Origin: Methylobacterium sp. GXS13
GTDB lineage: Bacteria > Pseudomonadota > Alphaproteobacteria > Rhizobiales > Beijerinckiaceae
Reading direction: 5' to 3'
Assembly (NCBI RefSeq): GCF_001455965.1
Contig: NZ_LKKO01000022.1
Location: 1 to 64,000 of the forward strand
Length of the DNA: 64,000 nt
The notes under the pieces were generated by a model, which was given only the letters and a program-made list of their open reading frames with translations, was not told the origin of the DNA and made no database searches. This document shows positions 33,448-41,895 of this stretch, piece after piece (position 1 is the stretch's first letter; each line of letters begins with the position of its first letter). A program made the translations under genes and the position numbers.

Positions 33448-36144
33448 TCATGCGGCGCGGGCAGTCTCGGCCGTCAGCATCTTCCGGATCTCCGGGATGC
33501 AGGAGCCGCAATTCGTGCCGGCCTTGCAGGCGGCGCCCACCGCCTCGACCGATCCGGCCCCGGCCCCGATCGTGGCGGCGATCACGTCGGCGCCGACGCC
33601 GTGGCAGGCGCAGACCACCGGCCCCGCCGAGGCGGTAGCGGCGCGGCCGGAGAGCAGCGCCCGGCGCTCGGCGGCCTCGGGCTCGTCAATGGCGAACAAG
33701 GCCTTGGCCGCCTCCCAGTCGGGGCGCGCCTCCGCGGGGGCGTAGGCCAGGCACGCGACCAGCCGCGCGCCATCGTAGACGGCGCAGCGGTAACGGTCGT
33801 TGGTGTGGTCGGCATATTCGGCGAGCTCGAAGCCGGCCAGCGCCTCGCTCCGGATCAGCCCGCGGACCATCAGGGCCACGGCGCTGGAACTCGCCGCGGT
33901 GGCGAATTGCACGCCCCAGCCGCCGGTGATCGATGCCCGCGCCCACCACCAGCCCTCCGGCAACGCAACTTGCCGGCGCGACAGCAGGAAACCCCGGGCC
34001 CGGTAGGCGACGGGCTCCAGGGCGGCCGGGGTCGCCTTCAGCTCAGGCTGGCCCGAGACCGGATCCGGCACGCCGCGCACCAGGGCGCCGACCCGGGCCT
34101 TCGACGCGTAGGCGCTGCCCCAGTGCATCGGCATGAACAGGCCGCCCGGCACCACCGTGTCGGTGATCATCACCTCGAGCTCGGCCTCGCCGTGCTCGGT
34201 GCGCAATCGCGCGATGCCGCCCTCGGTCAGGCCGAGTCTGGCCGCGTCGTTCGGATGCACCTCGACGAACGGGACGGCGCGGTGGGCTGAGAGGCGCTGG
34301 CTCTTCCCGGTCCGGGTCATCGTGTGCCAGTGGTCGCGTACCCGGCCGGTGTTGAGCACGAACGGGAAATCCTCCGAGACCGCCTGGGCCAGGCCCGGCG
34401 GCTGCACGGCCACGAAGCGGGCGCGCCGGTCGAAGGTGTAGAACCGGCCGTCGCCGAACAGACGGGCCTTGCCTTGCGGCGCGCCTTTGGGGCCGGAGCG
34501 TTTCGGGATCGGCCATTGCACCGGCAGGGTGATGTCGTAGGCGGCGTCGCTGATGTCGGTGAGCGCGCCGAGATCGAAGTCGCGGGTGCCGTTGTTCTCG
34601 TAGGCCGAGAGCCCGGCATGCTCGCGGAACACCGCGGCGGCCGAGGAGAACGCGAAGGCCCGGTTGTGGCCCAGCCGACGGCCGACCTCGGACAGGACCG
34701 CCCAGTCGGCCCGCGCCTCGCCGGGGGCGGTGAGGAACCGGCGCTGCCGGGAGATTCGCCGCTCGGAATTGGTGACCGTGCCGTCCTTCTCGCCCCAGGC
34801 GAGGGCCGGCAGCAGCACCGTGGTCTTGCCGAGGCCCAGCACCGTGTCGGAATCGGCCATCACCTCCGAGACGACATAGAGTTCGAGCCCCTTCAGGGCG
34901 TCGCGGATCCTGTCGGCCTGCGGCATCGAGACCAGCGGGTTGGTGCCCATCACCCACAGGGCCTTGATCTTGCCGCGGGCGACCGCCTCGAACAAGGCTA
35001 CGGCCTTCATGCCCTCGCCGGTGACGATCCGGGGGGCGGCCCAGAACCGGCGCACCCGGTCCACCTCCTCGGGGGCGAAGTGCATGTGTGCGGCCAGCAT
35101 GTTGGCCAAGCCCCCGACCTCGCGCCCGCCCATGGCGTTGGGCTGGCCGGTGAGGGAGAACGGCCCCATCCCGGTCTCGCCGATGCGGCCGGTGATAAGG
35201 TGGCAGTTGATGATGCTGTTGCCCTTGTCGGTGCCTTGAGCCGACTGGTTCACCCCCTGCGAGAAGGCGGTGACCACCCGGCGGGTGCCGGCGAACAGGT
35301 CGTAGAAGGCGGCGATGTCGGATGCCGGCACACCGGTGGCGGCGGCGACCGCGGCCACATCCGGCGCAATGCTGCGGGCGCGGTCGAGGGCGGCATCAAG
35401 CCCGGCCGTGTGGGAGTCCACAAAGGCCCGGTCGCGGAAGCCGTTATCGGCAAGGTGCACGAGCAGGCCCGAGAACAGAGCGACGTCGCTGCCGGGTTTG
35501 ATCCCGAGGAACAAGTCGGCCTCCTGGCCGGTCTGGGTCCGGCGCGGGTCGATCACCACGAACTTCGTGCCCCGCCGGGCTTTGGCGTCGGCCATGCGCC
35601 GGAACAGGATCGGGTGGCACCAGGCGGTGTTGGACCCGACCATCACGATCAGGTCGGCCTCGTCGAGATCCTCATAGCAGCCCGGGACCGTATCGGAGCC
35701 GAAGGCGCGGCGGTGGGCCGCCACTGCGCTCGACATGCACAGCCGTGAGTTGGTGTCGACATGAGGGGTGCCGATGAAGCCCTTCGCCAGCTTGTTGGCG
35801 ACGTAATAATCTTCGGTGAGAAGCTGCCCCGAGAGGTAGAAAGCGATCGAATCCGGCCCGTGCGCCTCGGCCACCGCGCGCAGTTTTTCCGATACGGTCG
35901 ACAGCGCCGCGTCCCACGAGGCCTGGACCCCATTAACCTCTGGATGGAGCAGGCGGTTCTCCAGCGACAAAGTCTCGCCCAGCGCCGAGCCCTTCGAGCA
36001 CAGCCGGCCGAAATTGGCGGGATGCTCGGTGTCGCCCGCGATGGCCGCGCCCCCGCTCCCGTCCGGGGTCGCGAGGACGCCGCACCCGACCCCGCAATAG
36101 GGGCAGGTCGTCCGCACCGTCGGGTCTGCCACGGACAGGGTCAT
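33448..36144 (-). CDS. nasA: assimilatory nitrate reductase catalytic subunit with C-terminal [2Fe-2S] domain
   Basis: 898 residues. Cys14, Cys17, Cys21 and Cys49 (TTCPYCGVGCGV...RLCSKG) hold the N-terminal 4Fe-4S cluster, and the molybdopterin domain follows (YLSGQLLTEDYYVANKLAKG, DTNSRLCMSSAVA, VMVGSNTAWCHP, IDPRRTQT). Near the C-terminus a BFD-like domain contributes Cys845, Cys847, Cys879 and Cys882 (CACHG...CGSCIP), presumably for a [2Fe-2S] cluster that receives electrons. It reduces nitrate to nitrite in the cytosol; there is no Tat signal. In the nas transcript it follows the flavoprotein after a 230 bp gap. Confidence 0.95.
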   Translation of the reverse strand: MTLSVADPTVRTTCPYCGVGCGVLATPDGSGGAAIAGDTEHPANFGRLCSKGSALGETLSLENRLLHPEVNGVQASWDAALSTVSEKLRAVAEAHGPDSIAFYLSGQLLTEDYYVANKLAKGFIGTPHVDTNSRLCMSSAVAAHRRAFGSDTVPGCYEDLDEADLIVMVGSNTAWCHPILFRRMADAKARRGTKFVVIDPRRTQTGQEADLFLGIKPGSDVALFSGLLVHLADNGFRDRAFVDSHTAGLDAALDRARSIAPDVAAVAAATGVPASDIAAFYDLFAGTRRVVTAFSQGVNQSAQGTDKGNSIINCHLITGRIGETGMGPFSLTGQPNAMGGREVGGLANMLAAHMHFAPEEVDRVRRFWAAPRIVTGEGMKAVALFEAVARGKIKALWVMGTNPLVSMPQADRIRDALKGLELYVVSEVMADSDTVLGLGKTTVLLPALAWGEKDGTVTNSERRISRQRRFLTAPGEARADWAVLSEVGRRLGHNRAFAFSSAAAVFREHAGLSAYENNGTRDFDLGALTDISDAAYDITLPVQWPIPKRSGPKGAPQGKARLFGDGRFYTFDRRARFVAVQPPGLAQAVSEDFPFVLNTGRVRDHWHTMTRTGKSQRLSAHRAVPFVEVHPNDAARLGLTEGGIARLRTEHGEAELEVMITDTVVPGGLFMPMHWGSAYASKARVGALVRGVPDPVSGQPELKATPAALEPVAYRARGFLLSRRQVALPEGWWWARASITGGWGVQFATAASSSAVALMVRGLIRSEALAGFELAEYADHTNDRYRCAVYDGARLVACLAYAPAEARPDWEAAKALFAIDEPEAAERRALLSGRAATASAGPVVCACHGVGADVIAATIGAGAGSVEAVGAACKAGTNCGSCIPEIRKMLTAETARAA

Positions 36145-36201
36145 GGCTGGGTCCTCGAAAGTTTTTTGTTCGACATCCGCCGCAAGAGGCGGGCCGCCTA
36201 T

Positions 36202-36366
36202 TCCCTCCCCCCTCTGCGGGGGAAGGTGGCCCTCGCGTCAGCGCGGGCCGGGAGAGGGGAGCGACGTATCCGGACAAGTCGCAACGGGCTTCAGATCCTG
36301 AACCGTCGCGCTGCCCTTCTCCCGCCCCGCATACGCGGGGCACCTTCCCCCGCAGAGGGGGGAGGG
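36202..36366. repeat. palindromic repeat within the nas gene cluster
   Basis: CCCTCCCCCCTCTGCGGGGG (continuing AAGGTGGCC) at 36203-36231 faces GGGGCACCTTCCCCCGCAGA (continuing to GGGGGGAGGG) at 36337-36366, an inverted pair spanning about 165 bp. Inner stem segments CCGGGAGAGGGG (36248-36259) and CCCTTCTCCCG also pair. It lies between the flavoprotein and nasA genes and resembles, but is not the same as, the C-rich elements at 48379 and 51378. Confidence 0.75.
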
Positions 36367-36374
36367 TTTTGCGC

Positions 36375-37979
36375 TCAGTACACGTCGGCCTGGTAGCGGC
36401 CGGCCTTCTTGAGGGCGCCGAAATAGGCAACCGCATCCTCGGGGCTCTTGCCGCCGAACTGCGCCGCCACGTCGATGATCGCCCGCTCCACATCCTTGGC
36501 CATGCGCTTGGCGTCACCGCAGACGTAGAAATGCGCGCCGCCTTCGAGCCATTTCCACAGATCGGCGCCGTTCTCGCGCATCCGGTCCTGGACGTAAGTC
36601 TTCTCGCTGCCGTCCCGGGACCAGGCAAGCGACAGGCGGGTCAGGATCTTGTCGTCCTTCAGCTTGTTCAGCTCGTCCTTGTAGAAGAAGTCCGTCGCCT
36701 GGCGCTGGTGGCCGTAGAACAACCAGTTGCGGCCGGGCGCTTGGGACGCAGCGCGCTCGCGCAGGAACGACCGGAACGGCGCGATGCCGGTGCCGGGGCC
36801 GCACATGATCACGTCCTTGGACAGGTCCGCCGGGAGGGCGAAGCCGTGGGCCTTCTGCAGGTAGATCTTGACGTGGGTCTGCTCGGGCAGGCGCTCGCCG
36901 AGATGCGTGGAGGCGACGCCCAGCCGCAGCCGCGAGCGGTGATTGTAGCGCACTGCATCCACGGTCAGGGACACAATCCCGGCATCCATCTTCGGCGATG
37001 ACGAGATCGAGTAGAGCCGCGGCTGCAACTCATCGAGGGCTTCCAGGAAGACCTCGGCATCGGGCCGGGCGCCGGGGAACTTGTGCAGGGCGCCGAGCAC
37101 GTCGAGATAGGCGGCGTCGCCGTCCGGATCCTCGCCGGAGGCCAAGGCCTGCGCTTTCTTGCGGGCCGCGCCCGAGGTGAGCAGCGACAGCAGCTGGTAG
37201 AGGTTGTCCGGTGCAGCGCCGAGCGCATAGTCCTTGAGGAGGTGATCGCGCAGCGTCTTGTCGCCGATCATCCGCTCGGGCCGGGCGCCGAGTTCGGCGA
37301 TCACGGCGTCGACCAGCGCCGGGGCGTTGGCCGGGAAGAGGCCTAGCGAATCGCCGGCCTCGTAGGTGATCGGCGTGCCGTCGAGACCGATCTCGATGTG
37401 CCAGGTCTCCTTCTCACCGCCCGGATCGTTGAGGCGGCGGCGGGACAGGAACAGGGCCTCAACCGGGTTCTCCCGGCAGAAGCCGAGCGGCCCGAGATCG
37501 GCCGCCGGCTTCGGGGCGTCGTCCTCGGCCTTCGGGGCAGCCGGCGCGCCGCCGGCAGCGACGAACTCCTCCTCCAGCTTCTTGAGCATGCGCAGGGTCT
37601 CCTTGCCGCCGGGCTGGCAAAGATTCAGGCGCTCCTCGTTCTTCAGGAAGATCGCGTTGGCGTAGTCGGCGCAATTGTAGCCGCACTGGCCGCAATCCTG
37701 CTGGGCCATGGCGGCCATCAGCTTCTGCGGCTCGGGGCGGTCCTTGGCCATCGCCATCCGGTCGACGATCGACACCGAGGGGTCGTGCCAGGGCGCGTCG
37801 TCGTTGTCGGCGAGCTTGGGGCCGCCCGGGAGCGCCTCGCCCTGCGCAAGGGCGGTCGCCCCGGTGACGGCGGGGCCGAGTAGGGCGGCAAAGTAGCCCG
37901 AAAGCCACGAGCGCTGGTCGGCGTCGAAGGGGGCGGTCTCGGGGATCAGGACGAGGGGGGGCGCGACGTGCTCACTCAT
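36375..37979 (-). CDS. 4Fe-4S flavoprotein reductase (CysJ-like without flavodoxin domain)
   Basis: 534 residues. Residues 85-125 form a small 4Fe-4S domain with Cys96, Cys99, Cys103 and Cys121 (CGQCGYNCADYANAI, LCQPGG). A long CysJ/P450-reductase-type FAD domain follows (RLYSISSSP at 321-329), then an NADPH module (MCGPGTGIAPFRSFL at 392-406, WLFYGHQRQATDFFY, FYVCGDAKRMA). The flavodoxin domain of CysJ is missing and replaced by the Fe-S domain. Its start overlaps the nirA stop by 4 bp (ATGA), so it most likely passes NADPH electrons through FAD and 4Fe-4S to the NirA siroheme enzyme. Often annotated as sulfite reductase subunit alpha. Confidence 0.88.
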   Translation of the reverse strand: MSEHVAPPLVLIPETAPFDADQRSWLSGYFAALLGPAVTGATALAQGEALPGGPKLADNDDAPWHDPSVSIVDRMAMAKDRPEPQKLMAAMAQQDCGQCGYNCADYANAIFLKNEERLNLCQPGGKETLRMLKKLEEEFVAAGGAPAAPKAEDDAPKPAADLGPLGFCRENPVEALFLSRRRLNDPGGEKETWHIEIGLDGTPITYEAGDSLGLFPANAPALVDAVIAELGARPERMIGDKTLRDHLLKDYALGAAPDNLYQLLSLLTSGAARKKAQALASGEDPDGDAAYLDVLGALHKFPGARPDAEVFLEALDELQPRLYSISSSPKMDAGIVSLTVDAVRYNHRSRLRLGVASTHLGERLPEQTHVKIYLQKAHGFALPADLSKDVIMCGPGTGIAPFRSFLRERAASQAPGRNWLFYGHQRQATDFFYKDELNKLKDDKILTRLSLAWSRDGSEKTYVQDRMRENGADLWKWLEGGAHFYVCGDAKRMAKDVERAIIDVAAQFGGKSPEDAVAYFGALKKAGRYQADVY

Positions 37980-39787
37980 GCGGCGGCCTTCAGGGCTGGC
38001 TGTTCCTCGGCGGCGTCCCGCAGGGCTTCGGCGCCGGTGCGGGCGGTGAAGGACTGGAAGCTCTCGTCCGGGCTTTCCCGGCGGGCCAGGTAGGTGCGCA
38101 GCAGCGCCTCGACGCGGAACGGCGCGTCCTCGGCCTTCACGGCTTTCCAGATCTCGGTGCCGATCTTCGGGTTCTCGGCGAAGCCGCCGCCGACCACGAT
38201 GTCGTAGCCCTCGACGGTGTCGCCCTCCTCGGAGACGACCACCTTGGCACCAATCAGCCCAATATCGCCGATGTAGTGCTGGGCGCACGAATGGTGGCAG
38301 CCGGTGAGGTGGACGTTCACCGGCACGTCGAGCTCGGTGACGGTGCGCTCGACATGGTCGGCGATGATCAGCGCATGGCCCTTGGTGTCGGAGGCGGCGA
38401 ACTTGCAGCCCCGGGCGCCGGTGCAGGCCACGAGGCCGGAGCGGATGCCGGCCGCCTTGATGGTCAGCCCGAGCGCTTCGACCCGGCTCTCCACCTCGGC
38501 CACCCGCGCATCGGGAATCCCCGAAAAGATGAAGTTCTGCCAGACGGTCAGGCGGATCTGTCCGTCGCCGCACTCCCGAGCGATCTCGGCCAAGGCCCGG
38601 ACCTGATCGCTCGTCATCTTGCCCACCGGCAGGACGACACCGATCCAGTTGAGGCCGGGCTGCTTCTGGGCGTGCACACCGACATGGGCGAACCGGTCGG
38701 TGGGCCGGCGCGGCGCCACATGGGCCGGATCGACCCGATCGAGCTTGCGGCCGAGCTTGTCTTCTACGGCGGCGAGGTACTTGTCGAAGCCCCAGGCGTC
38801 GAGGACGTACTTCATCCGGCTCTTGTTGCGGTTGGTCCGGTCGCCGTTCTCGATGAACACCCGGATGATCGCGTCCGCCACCGCGTTGCAATCCTCGGGC
38901 TTGAGCACGATGCCGGTGTCGCGGGCGAGGTCCCGGTGGCCGGAGATGCCGCCGAGCACGAGGCGCATCCACACGCCCGGCGCCACCGCGGCGATGGCCA
39001 GCACCTCGATCGCCTGGAAGCCGATATCGTTGGTCTCCTCCAGGGTCGGCATCACGCCGCCGCCGTCGAAGGCGACGTTGAACTTGCGCGGCAGGCCGTA
39101 GAGCGAGCGGTCGTTGATGATCCAGTTGTTCCAGGATTTCGCCAGCGGGCGGGTGTCCAGCAACTCCTGGCTGTCGATGCCGGCGGTGGACGAGCCGGTG
39201 ACGTTGCGGATGTTGTCGGCCCCGGAGCCGCGCGCCGTGAGGCCGATATCGACGAGCCCGTCGAGGAACGGCTGGGCGTGCTCGGGGCTGATCTCGCGCA
39301 CCTGGAGATTGGCGCGGGTCGTCACGTGAACGTAGCCGCCGCCGTGCCGGTCGGCGAGGTCGGCCACACCGGCGAACTGCCAATGGTGCAGGATCCCGTT
39401 GGGGATCCGCAGGCGGGCCATGTAGCTCACCTGGTTCGGGGCGACCCAGAACAGGCCGTGGTAGCGCCAGCGGAAATTGTCCTCGGGCTTGGGCTGCTTG
39501 CCGGCGGCGGCCTCCGCGATCAGCCGGTTATGGCTATCGAACGGGCTCTCGGCGCGCTTCCACTTCTCCTGCTCGCAGAGCTTGCCACCGTCCTTGACGG
39601 TTTTGTCCTGCGCCTTGATGTGGATCGCGTCCGGCCCGGTCGGCTCGGCCGGCGCGGCCGGGCCCTGCCCGATCGCCAGGCCGCCGGTCAGGCGGGCCGC
39701 GGCGACGCCTGAAGCGAAGCCTTCGAGGTAGCGCTTCTGCTCTGGATTGAAGCCGTCCGGGGCGGTCTGTGTGGTGGTCTCGGCCAT
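37976..39787 (-). CDS. nirA: NirA-type siroheme nitrite/sulfite reductase
   Basis: 603 residues. Cys455, Cys461 (CTGARGC) and Cys497, Cys501 (GCHHSC) ligate the coupled 4Fe-4S/siroheme centre. The two ferredoxin-like halves contain TRANLQVREISPEH and IRLTVWQNFIFSGIP, which place the substrate-binding Arg/Lys residues, and NVTGSSTAGID follows the first. It reduces nitrite to ammonia using six electrons; related enzymes act on sulfite, and sequence alone does not exclude that. Gene context (NasA, NasST, leader) favours nitrite. It starts 10 bp after the FAD-protein gene and overlaps the flavoprotein gene. Confidence 0.92.
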   Translation of the reverse strand: MAETTTQTAPDGFNPEQKRYLEGFASGVAAARLTGGLAIGQGPAAPAEPTGPDAIHIKAQDKTVKDGGKLCEQEKWKRAESPFDSHNRLIAEAAAGKQPKPEDNFRWRYHGLFWVAPNQVSYMARLRIPNGILHHWQFAGVADLADRHGGGYVHVTTRANLQVREISPEHAQPFLDGLVDIGLTARGSGADNIRNVTGSSTAGIDSQELLDTRPLAKSWNNWIINDRSLYGLPRKFNVAFDGGGVMPTLEETNDIGFQAIEVLAIAAVAPGVWMRLVLGGISGHRDLARDTGIVLKPEDCNAVADAIIRVFIENGDRTNRNKSRMKYVLDAWGFDKYLAAVEDKLGRKLDRVDPAHVAPRRPTDRFAHVGVHAQKQPGLNWIGVVLPVGKMTSDQVRALAEIARECGDGQIRLTVWQNFIFSGIPDARVAEVESRVEALGLTIKAAGIRSGLVACTGARGCKFAASDTKGHALIIADHVERTVTELDVPVNVHLTGCHHSCAQHYIGDIGLIGAKVVVSEEGDTVEGYDIVVGGGFAENPKIGTEIWKAVKAEDAPFRVEALLRTYLARRESPDESFQSFTARTGAEALRDAAEEQPALKAAA

Positions 39788-39797
39788 CTGCGCCTCC

Positions 39798-41066
39798 CTA
39801 AGCAGCCAATTGCTCGGGCGCCGGGCGCCCGAACATCAGATCGTCGACGTTCTCGACCGGATCGCCGGAGCGGATCAGGCCCTTGCAGGCACCTTGCTCG
39901 GCGATGTCACCCACGAACACGGCGCCGATCAGCTTCCCCTCCCGCAGCAGCAGCTTGCGGTAGAGGCCGGCGCCGGGATCGGACAGGACGATCGCCTCGG
40001 CATCCTCGGGCGTGTCCACGAGGCCGGCCGAGAAGACCGGCAGGCCCGAGACCTTCAGGCTGGTCGCGAGCGACGTGCCGCCATAGGCAGCGCTTTCACC
40101 GGCTAGGTGCCGAGCCAAGGTATCGGCCTGCTCGTAAGCCGGTTCGACCAGCCCGTAGATGAGGCCACGATGCTCGGCGCATTCGCCGAGCGCGAAGACA
40201 CGTGGATCGGAGGTAGTCATCCGGTCGTCGACCTTGATACCGCGGCCGATCTCCAGCCCCGCCCCCTGGGCCAGGGCCACCGAGGGGCGCACGCCCACCG
40301 ACATGACCACGAGGTCGGCCGGAAGGACGGATCCGTCGGCGAGGACGAGGCGCTCGACCTTGCCGTCGCCTTCCACCTGGGCGGTGTCGGCCTTGAGGAT
40401 CACCCGGACGCCGCGGGCCTCCATGGCGCGCTTGACCAGCCCGGCAGCATGATGATCGAGCTGGCGCTCCATCAGCCGATCCATGACGTGGAGCAGGGTC
40501 GTATCGACGCCCAGCCGCGCCAGCCCGACCGCGGCTTCCAGTCCGAGCAGGCCGCCGCCGATGACGATGGCCTTGGCGTGCTGGACGGCAGCCCTGCGGA
40601 TCGCCGCCACATCCGCGAGATCGCGGAACGTGATGACACCCGGAAGGTCCATGCCGGGCTTTGGCAGCCGAATCGGCAGGGATCCCACCGCCAAAACGAG
40701 CTTGTCGAAGGGCAGGACATGGGTCTCGCCAACGAGGACGAGGCCGTTCTCACGGTCAATCTGGGTGACCGGCGCGCCGGTGATCAGGCGGATTCCGTGG
40801 GCCGCATACCAGTCCAAGCCTCGGAATTCGCAGGCGGCCTCGTCGACTTCGCCGCCGAGCAGCGATGAGAGCAGAACGCGGTTATAGGCCGCCTGCGGTT
40901 CGGCGCCGACGCAGGTCACGTCGAAGCGGCCGGGGGACCCTTCTGTCAGGCGCTCCAGGAATCGGAGCGAGGCCATGCCGTTGCCGACCACGACGAGCCG
41001 CTCGCGCGGCAGGCCGGTCTCGGCGCGCGCATCGTGTACGCTGGTGTCCATGGGGGATGTCGCCAT
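39798..41066 (-). CDS. NirB/NasB-type FAD-dependent oxidoreductase
   Basis: 422 residues from the ATG at 41066; another ATG lies at 41051. RLVVVGNGMASLRFLERL binds FAD, and IVIGGGLLGLEAAVGLARLG is the NAD(P) Rossmann motif; VFALGECAEHRGLIYGLVEP closes the FAD site. It matches the N-terminal pyridine-nucleotide-disulphide oxidoreductase module of NirB and of the NasB electron-transfer protein. It therefore probably delivers NADH electrons to NasA, whose C-terminal BFD domain is the kind of partner that NirB-type proteins carry. First gene of the nas operon, right after the regulated leader. Confidence 0.88.
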   Translation of the reverse strand: MATSPMDTSVHDARAETGLPRERLVVVGNGMASLRFLERLTEGSPGRFDVTCVGAEPQAAYNRVLLSSLLGGEVDEAACEFRGLDWYAAHGIRLITGAPVTQIDRENGLVLVGETHVLPFDKLVLAVGSLPIRLPKPGMDLPGVITFRDLADVAAIRRAAVQHAKAIVIGGGLLGLEAAVGLARLGVDTTLLHVMDRLMERQLDHHAAGLVKRAMEARGVRVILKADTAQVEGDGKVERLVLADGSVLPADLVVMSVGVRPSVALAQGAGLEIGRGIKVDDRMTTSDPRVFALGECAEHRGLIYGLVEPAYEQADTLARHLAGESAAYGGTSLATSLKVSGLPVFSAGLVDTPEDAEAIVLSDPGAGLYRKLLLREGKLIGAVFVGDIAEQGACKGLIRSGDPVENVDDLMFGRPAPEQLAA

Positions 41067-41117
41067 CTCTGGATCGCGTCTGGACCTCGATTGCAGGGTC
41101 GTCGGCGGACCGCCCAC

Positions 41118-41154
41118 GAAAAAGCCGCTGCCGGTCATCCCCCGGTGCAGGCTT
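41118..41154 (-). terminator. leader terminator ahead of the nas operon
   Basis: On the minus strand AAGCCTGCACCGG, loop GGGATGA, CCGGCAGCGGCTT, with AAGCC/GGCTT, GC/GC and CCGG/CCGG paired around a bulged T and a small internal loop, followed by CTTTTTC. It lies about 50 nt before the first nas start codon. A terminator in the leader is what NasT-type antiterminators act on. Confidence 0.72.
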
Positions 41155-41198
41155 CTGCCTCAGGAGAACCGGATCAGCGGCCTCGCTGACGGCGCTGC

Positions 41199-41214
41199 CC
41201 GTCGCCATTGACGG
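41199..41214 (-). promoter_or_regulatory. candidate NasT (ANTAR) target hairpin
   Basis: On the minus strand CCGTC AATGGC GACGG: a 5 bp stem (six with a T-G pair) closing a six-base loop with A at position 1 and G at position 4, the rule for ANTAR-bound hairpins. It would sit at the very 5' end of the nas leader. The second hairpin expected for this class, overlapping the terminator stem, is less clear; a stem around TTCTCC/GGCAGAA (41148-41167) is a candidate. Confidence 0.6.
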
Positions 41215-41227
41215 ACACAGAGAGGCT

Positions 41228-41243
41228 TGCAGAACTCGTGCCA
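41228..41243 (-). promoter_or_regulatory. sigma-54-like promoter of the nas operon
   Basis: On the minus strand TGGCACGAGTTCTGCA fits TGGCACG-N4-TTGCA with one mismatch (CTGC for TTGC) and the required 11 bp step between the GG and GC elements. Transcription would begin near 41217, just before the candidate ANTAR hairpin. It overlaps a perfect palindrome CTCGTGCCTGGCACGAG (41234-41250). NtrC binding sites further upstream were not identified with confidence. Confidence 0.65.
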
Positions 41244-41250
41244 GGCACGA

Positions 41251-41588
41251 GCACTCAATGTAAGCTATTCCGAGTGTTATAGAAAAGACGACCGTGAGGG
41301 AGTGGTCTCGATCGCAAAGGGCGATGACCGCACTGCACAAAAAGCAGGCGTAAGGTCGCCTAAACGATCAGCGCAGCTCAAGGCGAGCGGGTGTGATCGA
41401 TGCTTGTGAAGCCGATCATGGACAATGGTCGGAGCGCATGCCGTCGTAGATGTTCACACGCGGCGTCTGCGCCTGTGAAATGGCGCCTCAATCGGCCGTC
41501 CAAATCGAACGGCTCACGACGAGATCGCGACGGCACGACAATTCCCCGGAGACAAAGTCTGGCCGGGTGATCCAAAGTCGTTGATGGA
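41251..41588. other. intergenic region upstream of the nas promoter
   Basis: About 340 bp between the nas promoter and the small frame ending at 41589. GC is lower than in surrounding genes. I see no convincing gene. Enhancer sites for a sigma-54 activator such as NtrC would be expected here (100-200 bp upstream of the promoter, roughly 41340-41440), but no clear dyad was found. Confidence 0.4.
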
Positions 41589-41801
41589 TCAGATCAATGT
41601 CGAGAGCATCGCCAGCAGGCCGAGTGTTGGCATGGCGCCGGCCACGAGGACCCAATACCAAGAGGGGACACCGCCAGGACGGCGGTTGTCGTTGCTGGCA
41701 CGCGGCACCTTTGCGCCACGGCGAACATAGCGTCGAAGTTCGACCCGCATACGCGGATGCGATGTCGACGATTCGGTATCGAGTTTACGGCATCCGGGCA
41801 T
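41589..41801 (-). CDS. small hypothetical membrane protein (doubtful)
   Basis: 70 codons from the ATG at 41801, or 53 from the ATG at 41750. The C-terminal half reads ASNDNRRPGGVPSWYWVLVA then GAMPTLGLLAMLSTLI, a basic segment followed by one membrane helix. Short alphaproteobacterial proteins with an A-S-N-D-N-R-R-P stretch are common. No clear ribosome site was seen and codon bias is weaker than in neighbouring genes, so this could be spurious. Confidence 0.35.
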   Translation of the reverse strand: MPGCRKLDTESSTSHPRMRVELRRYVRRGAKVPRASNDNRRPGGVPSWYWVLVAGAMPTLGLLAMLSTLI

Positions 41802-41895
41802 GGCGAAGACGTAACGACCGAAACCCAGCAACGTTCCGCGCTTGAGTGTGTTCGCACAGCGCATCGATGATAAGCGTCTCGCCTTACCCGCTTCC

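Noticed and set aside
31915-34290. Plus-strand open frame of about 790 codons across cysG and nasA
   Set aside because: High-GC antisense shadow; the minus-strand frames have complete family motifs and the plus frame is rich in Arg, Gly, Ala and His without any domain.
38000-39383. Extension of the flavoprotein frame upstream of 37979
   Set aside because: The longer open frame runs through nirA in another frame and is Arg/Gly-rich; the overlapping ATGA start at 37979 fits the family start.
41234-41250. Perfect palindrome CTCGTGCCTGGCACGAG as a protein binding site or terminator
   Set aside because: It overlaps the sigma-54-like element, has only a 3-base loop and no T run; it may be coincidental. 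Kept only as a note.
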